From Deefgea rivuli DSM 18356 (GTDB lineage Bacteria > Pseudomonadota > Gammaproteobacteria > Burkholderiales > Chitinibacteraceae): a DNA stretch of 64,000 nucleotides. This document shows, one piece after another, positions 9,006 through 18,478 of this stretch. Both the position numbers and the translations under genes were made by a program. The stretch covers positions 124,001 to 188,000 of the forward strand of contig NZ_JHVM01000009.1 in the NCBI RefSeq assembly GCF_000620145.1, written 5' to 3'. Within the stretch, counting starts at the first letter, position 1, and each line of letters opens with the position of its first letter. The notes below the pieces were generated by a model. The model made no database searches, was not told the DNA's origin, and was given only the letters and a program-made list of their open reading frames with translations.

Positions 9006-11300
9006 ATGAAATTTAAACCTATGTATATGCTGCTTGCAGCGGCATTTGCCAGCATGAGTCTTACTGCTCAAGCTTTTGAAGCTATTACCGTTCAAGATAT
9101 TCGTGTTGAAGGTTTGCAAAGAACAGACCCTGGTACTGTTTTTAATTACTTGACAGTCAAAGTGGGTGATCGATTTGATGAGGCTCAAGCAAGTGAGGCC
9201 ATTCGTACTCTATTTGCAACTGGTTTTTTTGACGATGTACGCGTTGAAGTAGATGGCCGCGTCATTGTCATTACTGTCGAAGAGCGTCCAACAGTTGCAC
9301 AAATCAATATTAATGGCTCAAAGCTTCTTGAAAAAGATCAGGTTAAAGCGGCATTTAAAGGGCAAAACTTGGCTGAAGGTCGAATTTTCCAGCAAGAGGT
9401 GCTGGACGCCGCCATTAATGAATTAAAGCAGCAATATTATGCACGTGGGCGTTATTCTGTTGATATCAAAACCACGATTACCAAATTAGATCGAAATCGT
9501 GTGGGTATTCAGGTTGATATTTCGGAGGGTGAAGTTGCTAAAATTAAGGCAATTAACTTCGTTGGTAATACCGTTTATTCACAGTCTGATTTAATTAGCG
9601 TGATGTCGCTAACTACGCCGACGTGGATGACGTGGTATACAAAAACAGATCAGTATTCAAAACAAAAATTCAGTGGCGATCTAGAGGCGATTAAGTCCCT
9701 TTACTTAGACAGCGGTTATCTGAATTTCTCAATTGAATCAACACAAGTTGCCTTATCTGAAGATAAAGCCGATATGTTCCTTACCGTGAATGTACGCGAG
9801 GGTGACATGTATCGGATAGGTGATATTAGCTTTGCGGGTAACTTTACATTACCAGCCGCTGAGTTGCTCGCTTTGGTTGCCGCTGAGAAAGGCGAGGTAT
9901 TCTCGAGAGACAGTATTAATAAATCCACTGCAGCCATTTCCGATCGACTTGGACATGAAGGTTATGCATTTTCAAATGTGAATGCTGTACCTACAATTGA
10001 TGAAGAAAATAAAACCGTCGCGTTTACATTTTTTGTTGATCCAGGCAAAACAACATCGATTCGTCGGATTAATATTTATGGCAATAATCTGACTAAAGAT
10101 GAAGTTATCCGCCGCGAAGTCCGTCAGATGGAAGCTGCCGCCTACGATTTAGCCAAAATTAAGCGCAGTAAAGAGCGTTTGCAGCAGCTGGACTTCTTTA
10201 GTGAGGTTAATATTGATACCCCTGTTGTGCCTGAAAGCGCTGATTTGGTGGATATGAATATCAATGTTGTAGAGAAAAAAACAGGTAGTTTGAATTTTGG
10301 TGTGGGCTACGGGCAAGGTGAGGGCGCGCTCTTCCAGGCGTCGGTTTCACAGGCTAACTTCTTAGGGACAGGTAAGCGCTTCTCGGCAGAAGTGAATACG
10401 AGTAAGGCTTCTAAGGTGTTGTCGCTGGGCATGAACAATCCTTATGCTACTCCTGAAGGCGTGTCATTCGGTTGGACAGCCTATTTGCGTGACACAGATC
10501 CCGGTACGATGGATTTAGGGCAGTACAAGATATCGTCTAAAGGTTTGGGCTTTAATTTTGGCATGCCAACGACAGAGTATAACTCGCTTGGTTTAGGGGT
10601 TAATTTTGAAAATATGAAGTTCGATGTAACTTCAGGTTCGCCATCTTACGTTCTTGATTATATTAAAGAATTTGGTGATACGGCTCAGGTGTACTCTGTT
10701 AATGCCAATTGGAGTACCGACTCTCGTGATTCTGCCGTCTTCCCAACTAAGGGCTGGATGGTTAAAACTTCCGCAGAACTAGGTGTGCCACCATCGGATA
10801 TAAACTACTACAAACTAAATTTCCAAAGCCAATATTTCTATTCTTTACCAACTAAAAAACCATTCACATTCATGTGGAATATGGAATTAGGTTATGGCGG
10901 CGTGTATGCCGGCAATGAAGACTATCCGTTCTACAAGAATTTTTATGCGGGTGGTGTGAACTCGGTTCGTGGTTATAAGTCGGGTAGTTTAGGGCCTATG
11001 GATAACACCGGAAATAGCATGGGTGGATCAACTCGGTTTGTAAATAACTTCGAAGTATTTGCGCCTGTCCCTGGTATGAAAGATGATAAGTCAATGCGCC
11101 TGAGTGCATTTTATGATGCGGGTAATATTTGGACTTACAACCAAAGTATTGACATTGATTCGATTCAGCAATCGGTCGGTGTTGGTTTTACTTGGATATC
11201 GCCAATTGGCCCATTGAAACTAATTTATGCACACCCAATTAATGCCGCGCCTGACGCGAAAAAAGAAAGTGTCCAATTCCAAATTGGTCAATTGTTCTAA
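9006..11300 (+). CDS. bamA: Outer membrane protein assembly factor BamA
   Basis: BamA folds and inserts beta-barrel proteins into the outer membrane. From ATG 9006 the protein (764 residues) has a clear signal peptide ending near TAQA-FEA; a TTG at 8991 would add five residues and is less likely. Five POTRA domains fill about residues 24-420, starting with the VQDIRVEGLQRTDPGTVF repeat pattern. The 16-strand barrel follows, including the conserved loop-6 motif SVRGYKSGSLGP and a C-terminal strand ending in Phe, the usual BAM recognition signal. It is followed closely by the periplasmic chaperone gene skp. Confidence 0.97.
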   Translation: MKFKPMYMLLAAAFASMSLTAQAFEAITVQDIRVEGLQRTDPGTVFNYLTVKVGDRFDEAQASEAIRTLFATGFFDDVRVEVDGRVIVITVEERPTVAQININGSKLLEKDQVKAAFKGQNLAEGRIFQQEVLDAAINELKQQYYARGRYSVDIKTTITKLDRNRVGIQVDISEGEVAKIKAINFVGNTVYSQSDLISVMSLTTPTWMTWYTKTDQYSKQKFSGDLEAIKSLYLDSGYLNFSIESTQVALSEDKADMFLTVNVREGDMYRIGDISFAGNFTLPAAELLALVAAEKGEVFSRDSINKSTAAISDRLGHEGYAFSNVNAVPTIDEENKTVAFTFFVDPGKTTSIRRINIYGNNLTKDEVIRREVRQMEAAAYDLAKIKRSKERLQQLDFFSEVNIDTPVVPESADLVDMNINVVEKKTGSLNFGVGYGQGEGALFQASVSQANFLGTGKRFSAEVNTSKASKVLSLGMNNPYATPEGVSFGWTAYLRDTDPGTMDLGQYKISSKGLGFNFGMPTTEYNSLGLGVNFENMKFDVTSGSPSYVLDYIKEFGDTAQVYSVNANWSTDSRDSAVFPTKGWMVKTSAELGVPPSDINYYKLNFQSQYFYSLPTKKPFTFMWNMELGYGGVYAGNEDYPFYKNFYAGGVNSVRGYKSGSLGPMDNTGNSMGGSTRFVNNFEVFAPVPGMKDDKSMRLSAFYDAGNIWTYNQSIDIDSIQQSVGVGFTWISPIGPLKLIYAHPINAAPDAKKESVQFQIGQLF

Positions 11301-11315
11301 TAAGAGAGGCTAGTG

Positions 11316-11801
11316 ATGAAGTTATATAATTTATTTCCCATTTTATTACTTCTGACATCGGTTTCAGTATTTGCCGATACTAAAGTTGCCGTGGTTGATA
11401 TTCAACGTATTTTGCGTGAAGCGGCTCCCGCAGTGCGTGCAACGAAAAAGTTAGAAAAAGAATTCGAGCCTAAAAGAATCGAACTACAGCGTTTCTCAGC
11501 ACAAGGTAAAGCATTGCAACAACTGCTGGACAAAAATACGCTGCTGGAGGCGGATCGCCGCGTGAAAGAGCGTGAATTAGTTAAGTTGAATCAAGATTTT
11601 CAGCGCATGCAACGTGAAATTAATGAAGATTTAAACACTCGTCGTAATGAAGAAATGGCCGGGTTACAAGAACGTGTCAATTTGGCAATTCGTACTGTTG
11701 CTGAAGCCGATAAATTGGATGTTGTTATACAAGATGCGGTATATCGGACATCGAAAGTTGATGTAACAGAGAAAGTGTTAAAGCTATTGGCTGACAAATA
11801 A
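11316..11801 (+). CDS. skp: Periplasmic chaperone Skp/OmpH
   Basis: Skp holds unfolded outer-membrane proteins in the periplasm and hands them to BAM, encoded just upstream. The ATG at 11316 follows GAGAGG at 11304-11309; a GTG three bases earlier is possible. A signal peptide (LLLLTSVSVFA) is followed by the OmpH core VAVVDIQRILREAAPAV and a long charged alpha-helical hairpin, consistent with the tentacles of the Skp trimer, then the C-terminal AEADKLDVVIQDAVY strand. Length 161 residues is normal. One base separates its stop from lpxD. Confidence 0.93.
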   Translation: MKLYNLFPILLLLTSVSVFADTKVAVVDIQRILREAAPAVRATKKLEKEFEPKRIELQRFSAQGKALQQLLDKNTLLEADRRVKERELVKLNQDFQRMQREINEDLNTRRNEEMAGLQERVNLAIRTVAEADKLDVVIQDAVYRTSKVDVTEKVLKLLADK

Positions 11802-11802
11802 A

Positions 11803-12867
11803 GTGAGTACAGATAAGGTAGTATATAAATTATCAGAACTTATTACATTATTTGGCGGCGAGCTTATTGGTGATGATGTCACTATTGCTTCAGTTGCATC
11901 ATTAGAGTCTGCAGGTATAGGACAGCTGTCATTTTATACCGGCTCTAAATTTTCATCAGAAGTTGAAAATTGCCATGCGTCGGCAGTGGTGCTTAAAAAG
12001 CATGAGCCAAAATACAAATGCTCGCAAGTTTTGGTTAAGAATCCACAGCTATTTATCACCAGAGTATTGGCTTTAATTTATCCAGCTCGGCGCTCTAAAC
12101 AAAGTCTCCATCCAATGGCATCAATTGCGCAAGATGCTTGCGTTGATAAAACCGCAGAAATTGGTGCATTTGTCGTGATTGAATCAGGCGCTCGAATCGG
12201 TGCTAATACCATTATTGAATCAGGCTCGACAATTGGAGAGAATGTTTTAATTGGTGATCATTGTCGAATTCATGCTCGAGTTGTAATTTATGCTGATTGT
12301 GAAATTGGTAATTTTACTGAAATTCATAGTGGTGTGGTGATCGGCTCCGATGGCTTTGGTAATGCTTGGACGGGACAAAATTGGGAAAAAATACCGCAAA
12401 TCGGTCGAGTTATTGTTGGTTCTCATGTAGAAATAGGTGCGAATACGACGATTGATCGTGGTGCATTGGATAATACATTTATTGCCGATGGAGTACGCTT
12501 AGATAACTTAATTCAAGTCGCGCATAATGTAAAAATTGGTAAACATACTGCAATTGCTGCTTGTAGCGGTATTGCTGGTTCAACCACAGTAGGAAGTCAG
12601 TGTTTAATTGGCGGCGGTGTTCTGATTGCGGGTCATATTGAAATCGCTGATGGAATTACATTATTGTCTGGTGGTGGTACGCCAGCTTCTTTAACGGAGC
12701 CGGGTGTTTATGCTAGCGGCGTTCCTACGATGCCTTATGCACTATGGGCTCGAAATAGTTTGCAATATAAGCGTTTAGATGAAATGGCTAAACGCATAAG
12801 AAAAATTGAAAAAATCTGCTTGGCAAATGATGCGAAGCAGCTAGGAGAGGAAAATGGAACCGATTGA
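11803..12867 (+). CDS. lpxD: UDP-3-O-(3-hydroxyacyl)glucosamine N-acyltransferase
   Basis: LpxD adds the second hydroxyacyl chain in lipid A synthesis. The 354-residue protein has the N-terminal uridine-binding domain (LGELIGDD-like segment, LSFYTGSKF) followed by left-handed beta-helix hexapeptide repeats and a helical tail. QVAHNVKIG holds the expected catalytic His. The start is GTG directly after skp, so the gene relies on coupling. Its last 14 bases overlap fabZ. Confidence 0.96.
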   Translation: MSTDKVVYKLSELITLFGGELIGDDVTIASVASLESAGIGQLSFYTGSKFSSEVENCHASAVVLKKHEPKYKCSQVLVKNPQLFITRVLALIYPARRSKQSLHPMASIAQDACVDKTAEIGAFVVIESGARIGANTIIESGSTIGENVLIGDHCRIHARVVIYADCEIGNFTEIHSGVVIGSDGFGNAWTGQNWEKIPQIGRVIVGSHVEIGANTTIDRGALDNTFIADGVRLDNLIQVAHNVKIGKHTAIAACSGIAGSTTVGSQCLIGGGVLIAGHIEIADGITLLSGGGTPASLTEPGVYASGVPTMPYALWARNSLQYKRLDEMAKRIRKIEKICLANDAKQLGEENGTD

Positions 12868-13306
12868 TATTAATGGCATTATGCAACATCTACCGCATCG
12901 CTATCCCTTTTTGCTGGTTGATCGCGTATTAGAGCTTGATGTTAATAAGTCGATTGTTGCACTTAAAAATGTTTCGATGAATGAGCCTTTTTTTCAAGGA
13001 CATTTCCCAAAATATCCAGTAATGCCAGGCGTTTTAATCTTAGAAGCCTTGGCGCAGGCCGCTGGTATTTTGACATTTAAAAGCATCATTCCTGCCCCAT
13101 CAGAAAATACAATTTTATTTTATGCGGGCATCGATAATGCACGCTTTAAACGCCAAGTTGTTCCTGGTGATCAATTGATTTTAAAAGCAGAGATCATTGC
13201 AAGTAAGCGTGGTATCTGGAAATATGTTGCAAAAGCTTATGTCGGTGATGAATTGGCCTGTGAAGCTGATTTGATGTGTGCGCAGCGTGAAGTGCTTCCT
13301 AACTAA
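12854..13306 (+). CDS. fabZ: 3-hydroxyacyl-[ACP] dehydratase FabZ
   Basis: FabZ dehydrates 3-hydroxyacyl-ACP in fatty acid elongation and so competes with LpxA/LpxD for hydroxyacyl-ACP. The hot-dog fold protein (150 residues) has [12 protein letters not shown] with the catalytic His, [20 protein letters not shown] with the catalytic Glu on the central helix. The AGGAG in front (12843-12847) lies inside lpxD, with which it overlaps by 14 bases. The lpxD-fabZ-lpxA-lpxB order is classical. Confidence 0.97.
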   Translation: MEPIDINGIMQHLPHRYPFLLVDRVLELDVNKSIVALKNVSMNEPFFQGHFPKYPVMPGVLILEALAQAAGILTFKSIIPAPSENTILFYAGIDNARFKRQVVPGDQLILKAEIIASKRGIWKYVAKAYVGDELACEADLMCAQREVLPN

Positions 13307-13321
13307 TATAGAATATAGTGA

Positions 13322-14098
13322 ATGCCAACAATACATCCTACTGCCCTTGTTGATTCGAATGCGATTATTGCTGCTGATGTCATAATTGGCCCTTATTCGA
13401 TTATTGGCCCTCATGTAACTTTGGGTGCAGGAACTGTTGTAGAAGCCCATTGCGTGATTGAGGGTTACTCAGAGATTGGAGAGAATAATTTATTCCATTC
13501 TTTTTGTTCTGTCGGTTGTGTACCGCAAGATAAAAAATACGATGGTGAGCCAACCCGTTTATTGATCGGAAATGGAAATACATTTTTCCAAAATGTCACT
13601 ATTTCAACAGGTACCGCGCAAGATCGTGGTGTTACTGTAGTTGGTGATCATAATTGGGTCATGGCTTATGCGCATATTGCGCATGATTGTATTGTGGGTA
13701 ATCACGTTATTCTGGCCAATAATGCAACTTTAGCTGGGCATGTTTCAATTGGTGATTTCGTGATTCTTGGCGGATTGACTGCTGTGCATCAATTTTGTGT
13801 CATTGGCGCGCATGCGATGGCGGGTGGGGGCTCTATTATTGTGCAGGATTTACCACCCTTCGTCATGTGTGAAGGCAATCGGGCAAGTGCCAGAAGTATC
13901 AATATTGAAGGTTTAAAGCGCCGTGGTTTTTCTGCTGATGAGATTGCGGCAGTTAAAAAAGCATACAAAGCTTTATATCGAGACGGTATTTCCTATGAAG
14001 ATGCAGTAAATCTAATTCGTAATGAAGCGCAAACACATACAGTATTGCAGTGTTTTGTTGATTTTTTTGATCATTCGAAACGCGGCATTGTTCGTTAA
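13322..14098 (+). CDS. lpxA: UDP-N-acetylglucosamine acyltransferase
   Basis: LpxA starts lipid A synthesis by O-acylating UDP-GlcNAc. The 258-residue product is composed of hexapeptide repeats of the beta-helix (IHPTALVDSNAIIAADVIIG and following), with the catalytic His in AYAHIAHDCIVG, the substrate-contact region LAGHVSIGDFVILGG, and the C-terminal helical bundle. Length matches the family. It starts 15 bases after fabZ and ends five bases before lpxB. Confidence 0.97.
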   Translation: MPTIHPTALVDSNAIIAADVIIGPYSIIGPHVTLGAGTVVEAHCVIEGYSEIGENNLFHSFCSVGCVPQDKKYDGEPTRLLIGNGNTFFQNVTISTGTAQDRGVTVVGDHNWVMAYAHIAHDCIVGNHVILANNATLAGHVSIGDFVILGGLTAVHQFCVIGAHAMAGGGSIIVQDLPPFVMCEGNRASARSINIEGLKRRGFSADEIAAVKKAYKALYRDGISYEDAVNLIRNEAQTHTVLQCFVDFFDHSKRGIVR

Positions 14099-14103
14099 TA
14101 CAT

Positions 14104-15285
14104 ATGGGTGATCAATTATTTTTTTCGGGCAAAGGCCCGCGTATTGCGATTGTTGCGGGCGAAGCCTCGGGTGATCTTTTAGGCTCAGCTTTGATTAAAG
14201 CACTGCTTGAGCGATTTCCTGATGCCCAATTCTCTGGTGTTTGTGGGCCGAAAATGCTCGCCCTGGGCGCGCGCACTATAGAGCCAATGGAAACATTAGC
14301 GGTGGGGGGGATTGTCGAAGTAGTAAAACATTTACCCACATTGCTTAAACTACGCAAACGTCTAATTCGCTCGATTACCGCTGAAAAACCGGATTTGTTT
14401 ATTGGTATAGATGCACCGGATTTTAATATTGGTCTTGCCAAGCGACTGAAAAAAGCAGGTGTAGCCACGGTTCACTATGTGAGCCCATCAATTTGGGCTT
14501 GGCGCCCTGAGCGGATTAAGCAAATACGTAAAGCGGTCTCGCATATCTTATTGATTTTGCCCTTCGAAGAAAAAATATATCAGCAAGAAAAAATCCCAGC
14601 GACTTATGTTGGCCATCCTTTAGCTGATTTAATGCCTATCGCTGCAAATCAAAATCAGATGCGTGAAGTTTTAAGTGTTGCTAATAAAGATAGCGTTGTT
14701 GCAATTCTTCCGGGTAGTCGTCAACGGGAAGTTCGTGCGATGGCGGAAGTTTTTGTTAAAACCGCTTTATTGCTCGCTGAGTCGAATCCAAAAATTGTGT
14801 TGTTAGTGCCATTAATCACGAGAGAAACGCGAACAATTTTTGAAAGTGAAATTTGGCGGCTGAATGCGCAGCATTTGAATTGGCGTTTGATGTTTGGCCA
14901 TGCACATGAGGCAATGATTGCTTCCGATGCTATTTTACTGGCATCCGGTACTGCCGCATTAGAAGCAATGTTGGCAAAACGGCCTGTCGTGGTGGCGTAT
15001 AAAATTAGCCCTCTAACTTATAAAATAGTTAAAAGAAAGTTTTTGCTGCCTTATGTGAGTTTACCAAATGTGATTGCTGGACGATTTTTGGTTCCCGAAT
15101 TTTTGCAAGATGAAGCAAAGCCTGAAAATCTAGCGCAGGCGCTCAATAATTTCTTGCAAGATAAAGTATTGGCGGCAGAAATAGCCTCGGTATTTACTCA
15201 ACAACATCAGCGCTTGCAGTGTAATGCGGCTCAGTCTGCTGCAAATGCCGTGACCAAACTTTTGCCTAGAGTATGGCAATGCTAA
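14104..15285 (+). CDS. lpxB: Lipid-A-disaccharide synthase
   Basis: LpxB joins lipid X and UDP-diacyl-GlcN to form the lipid A disaccharide at the inner membrane. The 393-residue protein begins with a short extra N-terminus and then the [10 protein letters not shown] motif of the GT19 family; [33 protein letters not shown] and [21 protein letters not shown] are diagnostic. The C-terminus overlaps rnhB by 13 bases. Confidence 0.97.
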   Translation: MGDQLFFSGKGPRIAIVAGEASGDLLGSALIKALLERFPDAQFSGVCGPKMLALGARTIEPMETLAVGGIVEVVKHLPTLLKLRKRLIRSITAEKPDLFIGIDAPDFNIGLAKRLKKAGVATVHYVSPSIWAWRPERIKQIRKAVSHILLILPFEEKIYQQEKIPATYVGHPLADLMPIAANQNQMREVLSVANKDSVVAILPGSRQREVRAMAEVFVKTALLLAESNPKIVLLVPLITRETRTIFESEIWRLNAQHLNWRLMFGHAHEAMIASDAILLASGTAALEAMLAKRPVVVAYKISPLTYKIVKRKFLLPYVSLPNVIAGRFLVPEFLQDEAKPENLAQALNNFLQDKVLAAEIASVFTQQHQRLQCNAAQSAANAVTKLLPRVWQC

Positions 15286-15854
15286 TTTGTGGTGTGGACG
15301 AGGCGGGCCGAGGGCCTTTAGTTGGCTCTGTGTTTGCTGCTGCCGTGATTTTGCCTGTACAGCACACGATTACCGGTTTAAACGATTCGAAAAAACTGTC
15401 TGAAAAGCAGCGTGATTTGCTTGCGCTTGCCATTATGGAGCAGGCGATCGCTTGGGCTGTTGCCAGTGCATCTGCAGCAGAGATCGATCAGATTAATATA
15501 TTGCAAGCCACCATGCTGGCTATGTCAAGAGCAGTCGGGGCGCTTTCTATCACGCCTGAAGAAGTGCTTGTTGATGGCAATCGCACCCCAGCGTTAACTA
15601 TGCCGAGCCGAGCTATTATCAAGGGGGATGCAACTGTGCAATGCATTTCAGCCGCTTCTATATTAGCCAAAGTCAATCGGGATGCAGAGGCATATGAATT
15701 AGATTTACGTCATCCCGAATACGGCTTTGCGAAGCATAAAGGGTATGGTACTGCCCTGCATATGGCGGCTTTAAAAGAGTTTGGGCCTATACCTGAGCAT
15801 CGGGTTTCATTTGCTCCTGTTCGCGCCGCTTATGCACAGCGCAAACTGTTTTAA
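15273..15854 (+). CDS. rnhB: Ribonuclease HII
   Basis: RNase HII removes ribonucleotides and RNA from RNA-DNA hybrids. The first catalytic acids are in [25 protein letters not shown], the [20 protein letters not shown] block and a C-terminal [13 protein letters not shown] complete the active site and substrate clamp. 193 residues. It starts inside lpxB and ends the long rpsB-to-rnhB run. An ATG six bases downstream is an alternative start with no effect on domains. Confidence 0.95.
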   Translation: MAMLICGVDEAGRGPLVGSVFAAAVILPVQHTITGLNDSKKLSEKQRDLLALAIMEQAIAWAVASASAAEIDQINILQATMLAMSRAVGALSITPEEVLVDGNRTPALTMPSRAIIKGDATVQCISAASILAKVNRDAEAYELDLRHPEYGFAKHKGYGTALHMAALKEFGPIPEHRVSFAPVRAAYAQRKLF

Positions 15855-15901
15855 TGGCTTGTGACGTAGCGACGCAACTTCTATGATGTACTGAGATTGA
15901 G

Positions 15902-15928
15902 TATTTATTTCCCCCGTAATACCGCTAA
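15902..15928 (+). promoter_or_regulatory. Weak candidate sigma-28 (FliA) promoter for motAB
   Basis: TATTTATT (15902-15909) and ACCGCTAA (15921-15928) are 11 bases apart, the FliA spacing; the -10 half matches GCCGATAA at six of eight positions, the -35 half only four of eight. It lies 15 bases before motA, which is short. Position and spacing are suggestive, the match is weak. Confidence 0.25.
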
Positions 15929-15943
15929 CTAGGAAGCTGGCTT

Positions 15944-16804
15944 ATGTTTGTCATTATTGGCTACATCTTTATGTGTGTCTGTATTTTGGGTGCATATGTC
16001 TGGCATGGCGGTCATCTTGCTGTATTTTGGCAACCTTCTGAAATTATTATTATTTTTGGTGGCGCAATTGGCGGCATGATTGCGGGTGCTAGCCCAAAAA
16101 GCTTAAAGCTCTTTGGGAAGGCATTGCCTACTATTTTTAAAAGTTCTGCTTTTAATAAAGCTTTTTATATGGATTTATTTGCCTGTTTATTTGAATTGCT
16201 GGCGAAAGTTCGTAAAGAAGGCTTAATGTCAATTGAGGGCGACGTTGAAGATCCACACGCAAGTCCAATTTTTTCTAAGTATCCAAAAATTTCTCACGAT
16301 CACCACATTACTGATTTTATCTGCGATTACCTTCGTTTAATGGTCGGTGGCAACTTGAACGCATTTGAAATTGAAAACTTAATGGATATTGAGATTGAGG
16401 CGCATCACAATGAAGCGCATGTCGCAGCGGGGATGATGGCTAAATTAGGTGATGGTTTGCCCGCGTTTGGTATTGTGGCAGCTGTGATGGGGGTGGTGCA
16501 TGTAATGGGCTCATTACATTTGCCGCCTTCTGAGTTGGGTAAATTAATTGGTGCCGCGCTAGTGGGGACTTTCATGGGTATTTGGCTGGCCTATGGTTTT
16601 GTTGGCCCATTGGCGAACGTGCTGGAAACCAAGATGGCAGAAGGCCATCAGGTTTTTCTTACAATAAAAGTGACGTTGATTGCTAGTTTGAACGGTTATG
16701 CCCCACAAGTTGCCGTGGAATTTGGTCGTAAAGCACTTGACTCTTCAGAACGCCCATCCTTTAAGGAATTAGAAGAATTCGTCAAGAGTACTAAGGGTAA
16801 ATAA
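15944..16804 (+). CDS. motA: Flagellar motor stator protein MotA
   Basis: MotA surrounds MotB in the inner membrane and couples proton flow to flagellar rotation. The 286-residue protein has the four expected membrane helices: two at the start (VIIGYIFMCVCILGAYV, then an IIIIFGGAIGGMIAG segment) and two near 170-225 (GLPAFGIVAAVMGVVHVMG and a GAALVGTFMGIWLAYGFV segment). The large cytoplasmic loop lies between. The conserved prolines of the motif around LPAFG and the GPLAN after the last helix are present. AGGAAG (15931-15936) precedes the ATG. motB follows after 28 bases. Confidence 0.95.
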   Translation: MFVIIGYIFMCVCILGAYVWHGGHLAVFWQPSEIIIIFGGAIGGMIAGASPKSLKLFGKALPTIFKSSAFNKAFYMDLFACLFELLAKVRKEGLMSIEGDVEDPHASPIFSKYPKISHDHHITDFICDYLRLMVGGNLNAFEIENLMDIEIEAHHNEAHVAAGMMAKLGDGLPAFGIVAAVMGVVHVMGSLHLPPSELGKLIGAALVGTFMGIWLAYGFVGPLANVLETKMAEGHQVFLTIKVTLIASLNGYAPQVAVEFGRKALDSSERPSFKELEEFVKSTKGK

Positions 16805-16832
16805 TCTTATTGATTGATTAGGTTGAGAAAAG

Positions 16833-17750
16833 ATGAGCGATGATTCTCAAAGGCCAATAGTTGTAAAAAAAATAAAAAAAGGCGGCCATGGACATCATGG
16901 CGGCGCATGGAAAATTGCATACGCCGATTTCGTGACGGCGATGATGGCTTTTTTCTTATTAATGTGGCTACTGGGTTCGGTTTCGAAAGGTAATTTGAAA
17001 GGTATTTCAGATTTCTTTAATAATCCATTGAAAGTAGCGCAAGCAGGGGGGTCGGGCTCGGGCGATGCCGACTCTTTGATTCAAGGGGGCGGTAATGATA
17101 TTACCAAGCAAGCAGGGCAGGTGAATAAAGGTGATCCGCCAGCTCAAACCGAAGCTGCAAAAGATAGAAAAAGATTGAGTGCATTAAAGCAGAAATTCGA
17201 AGCTTTGATGGATGATAAAATTAAGCAAAACTCTAATTTAGGTCAGTATAAAGATCAGATTAAATTAGATATGGTAGCTGAAGGTTTACGGATTCAAATT
17301 GTCGACGAACAGAATCGACCGATGTTTAAATCAGGCAGCTCCGAATTGGAAAGCTATGCCCATGGTGTATTGCAGGAAATTGCACAGTTATTAAATGAGG
17401 TACCTAATGCTGTTTCTCTCGCAGGGCATACGGACGGGACTCAATTTGCAGGTGGTGCAGCAGGATTCACTAATTGGGAGTTATCATCTGAGCGAGCCAA
17501 CTCCTCACGTCGTGAGCTGATTATCGGCGGCTTAGAGCCAGGAAAAGTATTGCGAATTAATGGTTTTGGCGATGTAATTCCTTTAGATAAAGATAATGTT
17601 TACAATCCGGTGAATCGTCGTATTAGTATTGTTGTGCTGAATAAAGACGCTGAAACAGATATTCGTAAATTGGCTGGCCAAGGTGAAAGTGGCAATTCAG
17701 CAGGCGCTCAGGAAGGATTTGTTAATCCTATAAAAAACCCACCGAAGTGA
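16833..17750 (+). CDS. motB: Flagellar motor stator protein MotB
   Basis: MotB anchors the stator to peptidoglycan. AWKIAYADFVTAMMAFFLLM puts the essential proton-binding Asp at residue 32 at the start of the single membrane helix. A plug and linker region follows, then the OmpA-like peptidoglycan-binding domain (residues about 140-270) with LAGHTDGTQF and NWELSSERANSSRRELI and the NRRISIVVL strand. 305 residues is standard. The stop overlaps the next gene. Confidence 0.95.
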   Translation: MSDDSQRPIVVKKIKKGGHGHHGGAWKIAYADFVTAMMAFFLLMWLLGSVSKGNLKGISDFFNNPLKVAQAGGSGSGDADSLIQGGGNDITKQAGQVNKGDPPAQTEAAKDRKRLSALKQKFEALMDDKIKQNSNLGQYKDQIKLDMVAEGLRIQIVDEQNRPMFKSGSSELESYAHGVLQEIAQLLNEVPNAVSLAGHTDGTQFAGGAAGFTNWELSSERANSSRRELIIGGLEPGKVLRINGFGDVIPLDKDNVYNPVNRRISIVVLNKDAETDIRKLAGQGESGNSAGAQEGFVNPIKNPPK

Positions 17751-18478
17751 TGAAATATTTGAGAGCGCTGCCGCAATGGCGTATTTTCGCAATTATTACG
17801 TTGACCTCATTTGTGTTTCTTTACTTCATTGGCACAAATTTTAGTTCGCGTATTGCAACAATTTCGATTCCTTTTCTAGCTTTTGGATTGGCTATTTTCT
17901 TGCATGATGGCTCGTGGTGGAAATGGATACACCTATTTTTTCTGCCAACAATTTTAATTTTCGTGCAGTTAAATATTGCACCGCAATGGTATTTACTAGC
18001 TTTATTGATTTGTTGGCTGGTTTTTGGTCGGGTTATGGTGTCGCGCGTTCCTTTGTATTTAAGCAATCGTGAAGCTTTACTTCAACTAGAGCCAGTTATT
18101 CCACAGTCAGCAAAATTTCTTGATATCGGTGCTGGCACAGGAACTGTTTTGAATTATTTGGCGCGGCAAAGACCTGATTTGAGTTTGATTGGGGTTGAGC
18201 AAGCAAAAGCGCCGTGGTTACTAGGTAAATTGCGATTACCAAGAAATGTTACATGGCTCAATGCTGATTATGAATCGCTGGATTTATCTGCTTATGATTG
18301 TGTGTATGCATTTTTATCTCCGGCGGTTATGTCAAAACTCTGGCAGCAAGCTAGTTCGCAAATGCGGCCGGGGAGTATGTTGATTAGCAATACCTTTGTT
18401 GTTCCTGGAGTTTCTCCGGATCAAATTATCGAACTCAATGATTGGAAAAACGGCAAGCTTCTGTTATGGCGAATGTAA
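17750..18478 (+). CDS. Membrane-anchored class I SAM methyltransferase-like protein
   Basis: The 242-residue protein has three to four hydrophobic helices in the first 95 residues and then a Rossmann-type methyltransferase domain with motif I LDIGAGTGT, a following acidic position in GVEQAKAP and a DYESLDLSAYDCVYAFLSP motif. The substrate cannot be named; similar small membrane methyltransferases are uncharacterised. ATG 17750 shares a base with the motB stop (GTG 17747 is an alternative), and its end overlaps the HDOD gene, so motA-motB-this gene-HDOD probably form one operon. That context suggests, but does not show, a link with motility or signalling. Confidence 0.65.
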   Translation: MKYLRALPQWRIFAIITLTSFVFLYFIGTNFSSRIATISIPFLAFGLAIFLHDGSWWKWIHLFFLPTILIFVQLNIAPQWYLLALLICWLVFGRVMVSRVPLYLSNREALLQLEPVIPQSAKFLDIGAGTGTVLNYLARQRPDLSLIGVEQAKAPWLLGKLRLPRNVTWLNADYESLDLSAYDCVYAFLSPAVMSKLWQQASSQMRPGSMLISNTFVVPGVSPDQIIELNDWKNGKLLLWRM